Shown here piece by piece: positions 1 through 4,245 of a DNA stretch of 5,689 nucleotides. Numbering within the stretch: the stretch's first letter is position 1; every line of letters starts with the position of its first letter. The stretch spans positions 1 to 5,689 of the forward strand of contig JAATEU010000213.1 in the NCBI GenBank assembly GCA_015655565.1, given 5' to 3'. A program made the translations under genes and the position numbers. The stretch is from Clostridiales bacterium (GTDB lineage: Bacteria > Bacillota > Clostridia > Lachnospirales > Lachnospiraceae). Under the pieces are notes generated by a model, which ran no database searches, was not told where the DNA came from, and worked only from the letters and a program-made list of their open reading frames with translations.

Positions 1-21
1 GGCTTGCCAGACTCTGGCGCT

Positions 22-62
22 GACGCGCTGTCACTTCAGTGACAAACTTCCTATAGCGCGTC
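22..62. repeat. GC-rich nested inverted repeat at left edge
   Basis: GACGCGCT (22-29) pairs perfectly with AGCGCGTC (55-62). Inside it sits a second hairpin, GTCAC-TTCA-GTGAC (30-43). Just to the left, GCCAG-ACT-CTGGC (6-18) forms another small hairpin. This stretch (about 1-85) is far richer in G and C than the surrounding DNA, and it looks like a structured RNA element or part of an interspersed intergenic repeat cut by the window edge. On the minus strand it can also be read as an open frame starting at ATG 64-62 and running off the edge, with residues MTRYRKFVTEVTARQRQSLAS. The dense stem pairing makes a coding role doubtful. The pairing is seen; the function is unknown. Confidence 0.5.
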
Positions 63-89
63 ATGTGCATCCTCAGCGGCGCGTTTTTT
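55..89 (+). terminator. possible plus-strand intrinsic terminator, competing with upstream stem
   Basis: AGCGCGTC (55-62) can pair with GGCGCGTT (78-85), giving 8 bp with two G-U pairs and a 15-nt loop. A run of six T ends at 89. The same left arm also pairs perfectly with 22-29, so the two folds exclude each other in a plus-strand RNA. No plus-strand gene is visible upstream in the window, so the transcript it would end starts outside. Confidence 0.35.
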
Positions 90-90
90 A

Positions 91-117
91 CTTTATAGGA
101 CGCAATTTCCTATAAAG
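91..117. repeat. perfect 10-bp inverted repeat
   Basis: CTTTATAGGA (91-100) and TCCTATAAAG (108-117) are exact reverse complements with a 7-nt loop. It follows directly on the GC-rich hairpins and precedes the 125-151 hairpin, so positions 6-151 are almost a continuous series of stem-loops. There is no T-run on the plus side, and the stem is AT-rich. Related pieces occur nearby: GCAATTTCCTATA at 102-114 and GCAATTTCTATA at 170-181. That suggests a degenerate repeat family. Confidence 0.5.
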
Positions 118-118
118 C

Positions 119-151
119 AAAAAAACGTCATTACTTTTTAAGTAATGACGT
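119..151 (-). terminator. intrinsic terminator, minus strand
   Basis: ACGTCATTACTT (125-136) and AAGTAATGACGT (140-151) form a perfect 12-bp stem with a 3-nt loop. Read on the minus strand, the stem is followed by an uninterrupted run of T (complement of 119-124). On the plus strand no T-run follows, so it works leftward. It lies about 135 bp beyond the stop codon of the alcohol dehydrogenase remnant (287-394) and may be that lost gene's original terminator. Confidence 0.65.
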
Positions 152-286
152 CTCTGTCAATAGAGTGCATGCAATTTCTATAGGTAAGATTCTAGCATTC
201 TGATAATAATTATTCAATACACTGATTTGTCAATAATTTTTCTCAATATGAAATATTTTTGCACAATATTTACTATTAATTTTCTT

Positions 287-394
287 TTAAGGTCTTAGTA
301 CCATCTTAATGCAGTTTTCCTGTTTTTTATCAAAAATTTCATAGGCATGTTCACCTTTATCCAGGGTTAGTTTATGGGTAATATTTCTTTCAAC
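287..394 (-). pseudogene. C-terminal remnant of a zinc-type alcohol dehydrogenase
   Basis: The minus strand carries a short open stretch of 35 codons ending in TAA (289-287). It includes ITHKLTLDKGEHAYEIF and ends in CIKMVLRP. This closely resembles the end of zinc-dependent medium-chain alcohol dehydrogenases, where a pattern like ITHRxxLxxAxEAYxIF is followed by GCIKVVLKP at the carboxyl terminus. A stop codon in the same frame lies immediately upstream (397-395), and I find neither the catalytic nor the Rossmann portion in any frame of 398-720. What remains is about a tenth of a normal 350-residue enzyme with no start codon, so it is a gene relic. The family assignment rests on recognition of the C-terminal signature. 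The deletion or decay is inferred from the missing 5' part. Confidence 0.6.
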
Positions 395-492
395 TTAACT
401 CCTATTGCATGCTGCATCTGTCTGCAGATACGGCAATGCTTCCAATCAGACAAAGAAAAATATGTTCTTCTATTTTTCATTTTAATTCCCAT

Positions 493-523
493 GGCATATC
501 CGAAACGCTGTTTCGGATATGCC
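493..523. repeat. perfect 14-bp palindrome with 3-nt loop
   Basis: GGCATATCCGAAAC (493-506) and GTTTCGGATATGCC (510-523) are exact reverse complements around the loop GCT. Neither side is followed by a T-run, so it is not a classic intrinsic terminator. It sits in non-coding DNA between the dehydrogenase relic and the nitrogen locus. It could be a dispersed palindromic repeat unit or a transcript-stabilising stem. Which of these holds cannot be told from one copy. Confidence 0.6.
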
Positions 524-643
524 TCAAATCATGGTGCGAAAAATAAGTATCCACCCACTTATCTGGTTATAAATAAAGGATAATTTATTATTTTAAAATT
601 ATATTTCCCAACGGGAATATAAATATACTTTAATTATCAGTTT

Positions 644-690
644 ATATAAAAAACAGACCCACTCCATATAAAATTGAAAAAGTCCGTTTT
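644..690 (-). terminator. intrinsic terminator of the amt/P-II locus
   Basis: On the minus strand AAAACGGAC (690-682) pairs with GTCTGTTTT (658-650), 9 bp with one G-U pair, followed by a run of T. It begins 37 bp beyond the P-II stop codon. On the plus strand the G-U position becomes a C-A mismatch, so leftward use is favoured. The loop is rather large, about 23 nt. Confidence 0.6.
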
Positions 691-726
691 ATTTTTAATA
701 ACATTTATTTTACCCTTAAAACATGT

Positions 727-1245
727 TTATTCTTCATCCTGGAGTGCAGTACAGCCCGATTCTCCGGTACGTACCTTTACTACATTTTCAACATCATAAA
801 CAAATATCTTACCATCACCGATATTACCGGTATAAAGAACCTTCTTCGCTTCTTCGATTACGGTATCAACCGGTACTTTGCATACTACAATTTCAACTTT
901 TACTTTGGGTAATAAGTTCATTTCCAAAGGTATACCACGGTAATATTCCGTAGCTCCCTTTTGCATACCGCAGCCAAGAACATTGGTTACCGTCATGCCT
1001 GTTACACCAATGGAATTCATGGCCTGCTTCAAGGCTTCAAATTTATTTTGCTTTGCCATTATTACAATCTTGGTAAGCTTACTGCCATCTGCACTGGAAT
1101 TGGTATAACCAATTTTTGAAACAGGAATTGCTTTCTCAAAAGAGAGCGGGACAGGTGTCTTGCTAATTTCTGAAATTACATCCACAGTAGGCATAAAGTC
1201 TGCATATGCACTGGCTAATCCATGTTCTTTTATATCAAGACCCAT
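727..1245 (-). CDS. P-II family nitrogen regulator domain with Amt tail at its N-terminus (separated 3' part of an Amt-P-II fusion)
   Basis: P-II proteins sense ATP/ADP and 2-oxoglutarate and bind partners such as Amt channels. Residues about 57-172 form a full P-II domain: LTKIVIMAKQNKFEALKQAM as the first strand and helix, the T-loop region GCGMQKGATEYYRG (91-104) with the conserved QKG, the B-loop YTGNIGDGK (138-146) and RTGE (159-162) for nucleotide phosphate binding. The position matching uridylylated Tyr51 of E. coli GlnB is Leu here (YRGIPLEMN), so control by uridylylation is unlikely. Residues 1-17 (GLDIKEHGLASAYADF) are not P-II at all. They match the conserved cytoplasmic tail of Amt proteins. 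The frame is continuous with amt, with only TAA, GAA, GAA and ATT between Amt Lys387 and this Met. The upstream AAGAAG is a poor ribosome binding site, so expression would need reinitiation 9 nt after the amt stop, or stop readthrough. The stop codon is TAA with a terminator close behind. P-II identity is certain; its independent translation is not. Confidence 0.85.
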   Translation of the reverse strand: MGLDIKEHGLASAYADFMPTVDVISEISKTPVPLSFEKAIPVSKIGYTNSSADGSKLTKIVIMAKQNKFEALKQAMNSIGVTGMTVTNVLGCGMQKGATEYYRGIPLEMNLLPKVKVEIVVCKVPVDTVIEEAKKVLYTGNIGDGKIFVYDVENVVKVRTGESGCTALQDEE

Positions 1246-1254
1246 AATTTCTTC

Positions 1255-2418
1255 TTATTTTGATACTCTAAGACCGATAGTATGTTTAATAATCAGGAAA
1301 GTAATTGTAATGGTTACCGCAACCCAGGCAGCAACGGCAACAACCCCAATGATTTGTGCAATTAATAGAGAAGCTCCTCCACCGTAGAATAATCCCTCCT
1401 CTTCTGCAAATAATCCTGCCAGGACAGTACCTGCAGCACCGCATAAGCCGTGTACACCTATCACACCTACCGGATCATCTACTTTAAGCTTTTTATCAAT
1501 AAATTCAATACCGAATACAACAACAAATCCTGCAATAATACCGATAATTGCCGCACTGAAAGGTGTTACCAGATCACACCCGGCCGTAATTGCTACCAAA
1601 CCTGCAAGAGAGCCGTTTAACGTCATGGATACATCGGGTTTTTTATAGCGGAGCCAGGTAATGCACATTACAGTTATTGAAGCAACTGCCGCTGACATAT
1701 TGGTTGTTACGAAGATATTACCCATGGATACTAAAACATCATCACCGGTGGCGGATAACGTTGAGCCGCCATTAAACCCAAACCAGCAGAACCATAAAAT
1801 AAATACACCTAAGGCACCAAGTGTCAGGCTGTGTCCGGGGATCGCTTTAGATACCCCGTTTTTATCGTACTTACCGATACGGGGTCCTAAGATTTTCGCA
1901 CCGATTAAGGCGGCTGTACCACCTACCAAATGAACTGCCGCCGCTCCTGCAAAATCATGAAATCCTATTTGTGATAACCAGCCGCCGCCCCATATCCAAT
2001 GACCGGATACCGGATAGATAACTGCACTGATAACTATACTATAGATGCAATATGCAGAAAATTTTGTTCTTTCCGCCATGGCACCGGAAACGATCGTTGC
2101 CGCCGCAGCGCATAATACAGTCTGGAAAATTAAAAATGCCATTAACGGAACCCCGGAGGGCAGAACCGATGAGTAGTCACCTTTTACCATCAGGTCAAAT
2201 CCACCGATGAAAGCACCGCTTCCACCAAACATAATTCCAAAACCTAATAACCAATAAATTGGTATTCCAAGGCAAAAGTCCATTAGATTTTTCATTATAA
2301 TATTACCGGCATTTTTGGCTCTTATAAAACCTGTTTCTACCATTGCAAATCCCGCCTGCATAAAAAATACAAGTGCTGCTGCAATTAAGATCCAAATTGT
2401 ATTAACTGATGAAAACAT
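1255..2418 (-). CDS. amt: ammonium transporter Amt, lacking its C-terminal tail because of an in-frame TAA
   Basis: This is an inner-membrane ammonium channel of the Amt/Mep/Rh family, 387 residues, with about 11 hydrophobic segments. Family marks are AGFAMVETGFIRAKNAGN (22-39), FQT (98-100) near the Phe gate, the IWGGG tryptophan (143), DFAGAAAVH with Asp155 and His163, WFGFNGGS (212-219) and GVHGLCGAAG with His323. His163 and His323 are the twin pore histidines. The start is supported by AGGAGGG at 2427-2433, 8 nt before ATG. The protein ends at GLRVSK. In relatives the tail continues with acidic residues and GLD-x-x-x-HG, and exactly that follows in the same frame after the TAA at 1255-1257 and leads into a P-II domain. 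The parent is therefore a 563-codon Amt-P-II fusion broken by one stop codon. The channel core is complete. The tail, which in E. coli AmtB is needed for subunit cooperation and GlnK docking, is cut off. This could be a recent nonsense mutation, a sequencing error or regulated readthrough. Confidence 0.92.
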   Translation of the reverse strand: MFSSVNTIWILIAAALVFFMQAGFAMVETGFIRAKNAGNIIMKNLMDFCLGIPIYWLLGFGIMFGGSGAFIGGFDLMVKGDYSSVLPSGVPLMAFLIFQTVLCAAAATIVSGAMAERTKFSAYCIYSIVISAVIYPVSGHWIWGGGWLSQIGFHDFAGAAAVHLVGGTAALIGAKILGPRIGKYDKNGVSKAIPGHSLTLGALGVFILWFCWFGFNGGSTLSATGDDVLVSMGNIFVTTNMSAAVASITVMCITWLRYKKPDVSMTLNGSLAGLVAITAGCDLVTPFSAAIIGIIAGFVVVFGIEFIDKKLKVDDPVGVIGVHGLCGAAGTVLAGLFAEEEGLFYGGGASLLIAQIIGVVAVAAWVAVTITITFLIIKHTIGLRVSK

Positions 2419-2426
2419 AATTTTTT

Positions 2427-2433
2427 CCCTCCT
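2427..2433 (-). promoter_or_regulatory. ribosome binding site of amt
   Basis: AGGAGGG on the minus strand lies 8 nt before the amt ATG. It fixes this start. By contrast, the P-II reading frame downstream has only a weak AAGAAG before its first ATG. Confidence 0.8.
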
Positions 2434-2580
2434 ATTAAAAAAACGTCTGATTTGGTTGTTTTTCCGTACACAATTTTTTCTTTATCCTATTTTTAATTAC
2501 ACATTAAGACATATAAAATTCCTTTCCATACTAATTTATTGCCTATACAAACTAACCTTAACCTGCAATATAATAAATAA

Positions 2581-2616
2581 AAAAAGCGTTGCGGGTATTA
2601 GTCCCACAACGCCTTT
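2581..2616 (-). terminator. intrinsic terminator in the amt leader (attenuator candidate) or gpx terminator
   Basis: On the minus strand GCGTTGTGGG (2612-2603) pairs with CCCGCAACGC (2595-2586): 10 bp with one G-U pair and a 7-nt loop, extended by A-U pairs and followed by a run of seven T. On the plus strand the G-U becomes an A-C mismatch, so it acts leftward. It lies only about 10 nt after the predicted start site of the promoter at 2630-2658 and about 160 bp before the amt start codon. It could cut short amt transcripts (attenuation), or stop gpx transcripts arriving from 2774, or both. Confidence 0.75.
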
Positions 2617-2629
2617 GCTTTATTTATTC

Positions 2630-2658
2630 AGTATAGATGGCAAATTATAGTTTGTCAA
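2630..2658 (-). promoter_or_regulatory. sigma-A promoter, probable amt promoter
   Basis: On the minus strand TTGACA (2658-2653) is followed after exactly 17 bp by TATACT (2635-2630), close to the vegetative consensus. The DNA upstream (2659-2760) is almost pure A/T and could act as an UP element. Transcription would begin near 2623 and meet the 2581-2616 terminator almost at once. No better promoter is seen between the terminator and amt. Confidence 0.65.
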
Positions 2659-2773
2659 TCTGTTTTTATAGAAAATTAACACTTATTTAATTTATATAAA
2701 CTAATAATTAATTTTTTATGAAATTTATTATTAATATATAATTCTTTAACAAACTTTTAAATACCGCTTTACA

Positions 2774-3319
2774 CTAAATTAATTCCTTTATTTTTTCTTC
2801 GACCACGTAAATGGATTCTGTCGGCTCAAATCTTTCTGTCACCTTTCCATTGCGGTCAATTAAAAATTTAGTAAAATTCCATTTTATGCCTGGTTTTTTC
2901 TCATAATCGGCATCTTCAGCAGACAGCTTTTTCTTTAATATAGGAGTAAGTTCATGTTCTTTATCAAAACCGGCAAATCCTTTTTCCTTTACCAAATATC
3001 GAAACAGCGGATGTGCATTTTCACCATTTACTTCAATTTTAGAGAACATGGGGAAAGTGATTCCAAATTTAGCATCACAAAAATTTAATATTTCTTCATT
3101 ACTGCCGGGTGCCTGATTGCCAAACTGATTACATGGAAAATCCAATATAATAAATCCACTATTCTTATATTTTTCATATAAATCCTGCAATTCATCATAT
3201 TGAGGTGTAAAACCGCACTTCGTAGCTGAATTAATAATTAAAATCACCTGGCCCTTATACTTATCCAAGGATATCTCCTGCTCCTTTATATCGTTTACTT
3301 TAAAATCATAAATGCTCAT
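2774..3319 (-). CDS. gpx: glutathione peroxidase family thiol peroxidase (Cys type)
   Basis: A cytoplasmic peroxidase of 181 residues that reduces hydrogen peroxide and organic hydroperoxides. The thioredoxin fold begins with the peroxidatic motif NSATKCGFTPQY (30-41), where Cys35 takes the place of selenocysteine and is encoded by a normal Cys codon. Next come the family block LDFPCNQFGNQAPGS (59-73) with Gln69, and KWNFTKFLIDRNGKV (146-160) with Trp147 and Asn148. These four residues make up the catalytic tetrad. Cys81 in ILNFCDAKFG lies where plant- and insect-type enzymes keep their resolving cysteine, so thioredoxin rather than glutathione is the likely reductant. The start is fixed by AGGAGG (3332-3327), 7 nt before ATG; the stop is TAG. 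It is divergent from an OhrR-type repressor, and its promoter overlaps an OhrR-like operator. Induction by organic peroxides is therefore expected. The gene is complete with nothing missing. Confidence 0.95.
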   Translation of the reverse strand: MSIYDFKVNDIKEQEISLDKYKGQVILIINSATKCGFTPQYDELQDLYEKYKNSGFIILDFPCNQFGNQAPGSNEEILNFCDAKFGITFPMFSKIEVNGENAHPLFRYLVKEKGFAGFDKEHELTPILKKKLSAEDADYEKKPGIKWNFTKFLIDRNGKVTERFEPTESIYVVEEKIKELI

Positions 3320-3392
3320 ATATTTTCCTCCTGGTCTGATAGATGTATTCTTTTCTTAATATTACATGTCAATGCCCAACATATATTTTGTC

Positions 3393-3407
3393 TTCAATTT
3401 AATTGTA
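3393..3407. promoter_or_regulatory. OhrR-like operator over the gpx promoter
   Basis: On the minus strand this reads TACAATTAAATTGAA, a 15-bp inverted repeat with one mismatch. It matches the OhrR operator unit I recall from Bacillus (TACAATTAAATTGTA). It contains the whole -10 hexamer of the gpx promoter. The adjoining CACAATT (3408-3414) repeats one half-site at a 15-bp period, as in the tandem Bacillus operator. Binding here would block gpx transcription. Confidence 0.7.
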
Positions 3408-3430
3408 CACAATTATTATTCCTTTGTCAA
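3402..3430 (-). promoter_or_regulatory. sigma-A promoter of gpx
   Basis: On the minus strand TTGACA (3430-3425), a 17-bp spacer and TACAAT (3407-3402). Start of transcription is expected near 3395, giving a leader of about 75 nt. The -10 box lies inside the OhrR-like operator 3393-3407. Confidence 0.7.
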
Positions 3431-3439
3431 TACTTATTC

Positions 3440-3468
3440 TTGACTTTCAGAAAAATATTTATTACAAT
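3440..3468 (+). promoter_or_regulatory. sigma-A promoter of the OhrR-type repressor gene
   Basis: TTGACT (3440-3445), a 17-bp spacer and TACAAT (3463-3468) on the plus strand. It mirrors the gpx promoter, with only 9 bp between the two -35 boxes. Start of transcription is expected near 3475, leaving an untranslated leader of about 140 nt that contains a perfect palindrome at 3512-3529. Confidence 0.65.
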
Positions 3469-3477
3469 TAAATTGCA
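3463..3477. promoter_or_regulatory. OhrR-like operator over the ohrR promoter
   Basis: TACAATTAAATTGCA is an inverted repeat with one mismatch and nearly identical to the site at 3393-3407 read from the other strand. It covers the -10 box of the repressor's own promoter, so autorepression is expected. The centres of the two sites (3400 and 3470) are 70 bp apart. Confidence 0.7.
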
Positions 3478-3511
3478 TAAAATATATTAGAATAATAATC
3501 CTTCCAATACC

Positions 3512-3529
3512 TTGTAACATCTGTTACAA
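3512..3529. promoter_or_regulatory. perfect palindrome TTGTAACA-TC-TGTTACAA, possible operator
   Basis: Two exact 8-bp arms are separated by 2 bp. Its sequence differs from the OhrR-like sites, and it lies downstream of the predicted ohrR start site. The shape suits a dimeric regulator, for instance of the Crp/Fnr family, but the partner cannot be named from sequence alone. As RNA it would make a short stem with no following T-run, so it is not a terminator. Confidence 0.45.
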
Positions 3530-3613
3530 TATGATACGCAGGATATTAGCATCCAATACAATTATTTTATCATTTATTCCCAATTCAGTTAAGAAAGGAT
3601 AAATTTATTTTAT

Positions 3614-4105
3614 ATGAGCAACTATATAGATAAGAAACCCAAGACTCCAAAACTCTTTGATATCCCCAAAGACGAAGCTTTAAAACTGGATAATCAGCTT
3701 TGTTTTGCCTTATATGTCTGTTCCAAAGAAATCATCAAAAAATATAAACCGCTTCTTGACCCGCTGGGGTTGACATATACCGGGTATATTACCTTATTGG
3801 CCCTATGGGAGGAAGATGAAGTTACGGTGAAAGACTTAGGCAGAAAACTCTATTTAGATTCCGGAACCCTTACACCACTGCTTAAAAAGTTAGAAGCCAG
3901 TGGGTATATTAAAAGAATCCGTAGTGTATCTGACGAGCGGAAAGTAGTAATAAAACTTACAAAGGATGGCCAGGAATTAAAATCAAAGGCTTATGAGATT
4001 CCGCAGGATTTAATATGCTCTGTTAAATTTGAAGCAGCTGACGCTGCCAATCTTTTATCAAACCTGCATAAAATCATGGAAAAGATACTTATTATGAATA
4101 CCTGA
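3614..4105 (+). CDS. ohrR: OhrR-type MarR family peroxide-sensing repressor (2-Cys type)
   Basis: A dimeric winged-helix repressor of 163 residues that lets go of DNA when a reactive cysteine is oxidised by organic hydroperoxide. The sensing motif is NQLCFALYVCSKE, with Cys30 matching Cys15 of Bacillus OhrR. Tyr44 and Tyr55 stand +14 and +25 from it, as do the two tyrosines that bond to the reactive cysteine in Bacillus. Cys135 lies 105 residues after Cys30, the same spacing as Cys22 and Cys127 of Xanthomonas OhrR, so an intersubunit disulphide mechanism is likely. The helix-turn-helix is TVKDLGRKLYLDSGTLTPLL (71-90) and the wing is SVSDERKVVIKL (104-115) with the usual Asp and Arg. The N-terminus is about 15 residues longer than in Bacillus. 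The only good ribosome site, AAAGGA (3594-3599), is 14 nt from ATG, which is long, and no better start exists in frame. Divergence from gpx and the shared operators make gpx its target. Confidence 0.92.
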   Translation: MSNYIDKKPKTPKLFDIPKDEALKLDNQLCFALYVCSKEIIKKYKPLLDPLGLTYTGYITLLALWEEDEVTVKDLGRKLYLDSGTLTPLLKKLEASGYIKRIRSVSDERKVVIKLTKDGQELKSKAYEIPQDLICSVKFEAADAANLLSNLHKIMEKILIMNT

Positions 4106-4189
4106 AGTAATCAAATTTTTAAACCTTTACTTCATAAAAATTTCACTTTATGGTAAAACAGGTAAAAAGACACAACTCATTTTAACCCG

Positions 4190-4198
4190 CATATATTA
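4190..4198 (+). promoter_or_regulatory. possible mother-cell sporulation promoter -10 (SigK/SigE type) for the GH18 gene
   Basis: GCATATATTA (4189-4198) fits the SigK -10 pattern gCATAnnnTA, and CACA (4171-4174) about 16 bp upstream fits the weak -35 pattern with AC at its core. It lies about 50 bp before the start of a spore cortex enzyme, and its Bacillus relative is made in the mother cell. I see no good vegetative promoter in this gap. Short patterns like this arise by chance in AT-rich DNA, so the call is tentative. Confidence 0.4.
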
Positions 4199-4245
4199 TT
4201 TATAAATGTTTACTCTAACTAATCACTGGAGGATGCGAGGTTTAT

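Larger units (their letters stand above)
395..720. other. non-coding spacer with palindromes
   Basis: No convincing gene is seen here on either strand. A short plus-strand open frame at 374-583 has no ribosome binding site and overlaps the antisense of the dehydrogenase relic, so I do not call it. The stretch holds a perfect 14-bp palindrome (493-523), a small inverted repeat TTCCC-AAC-GGGAA (about 605-617) and the terminator of the nitrogen locus (644-690). Confidence 0.6.

Noticed and set aside
1..70. Minus-strand partial protein-coding gene at the left edge
   Set aside because: About 20 codons are open from ATG 64-62, but the same bases form several exact stems, and I cannot tie the residues to a protein family. 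A structured repeat is the simpler reading.
374..583. Plus-strand open frame of 69 codons
   Set aside because: It has no ribosome binding site, its 5' part is antisense to the dehydrogenase relic, and it runs through a perfect palindrome.
2419..2580. Sigma-54 promoter or glutamine riboswitch upstream of amt
   Set aside because: No GG/GC element pair typical of sigma-54 and no recognisable aptamer pattern was found; the vegetative promoter at 2630-2658 explains expression better.
723..2650. Plus-strand open frames opposite the amt/P-II genes and leader (723-953, 1160-1387, 1661-1933, 2315-2650)
   Set aside because: They are antisense shadows of strongly recognisable minus-strand proteins or of the amt leader, without ribosome sites or family features.
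3213..3217. Selenocysteine in the glutathione peroxidase
   Set aside because: The active-site residue in SATKCGF is encoded by an ordinary Cys codon (TGC), and the frame has no internal TGA.
4104..4152. Terminator after the OhrR-type gene
   Set aside because: GAAGTAA (4104-4110) can pair with TTACTTC (4127-4133), but the stem is AT-rich, has a 16-nt loop and is not followed by a T-run.
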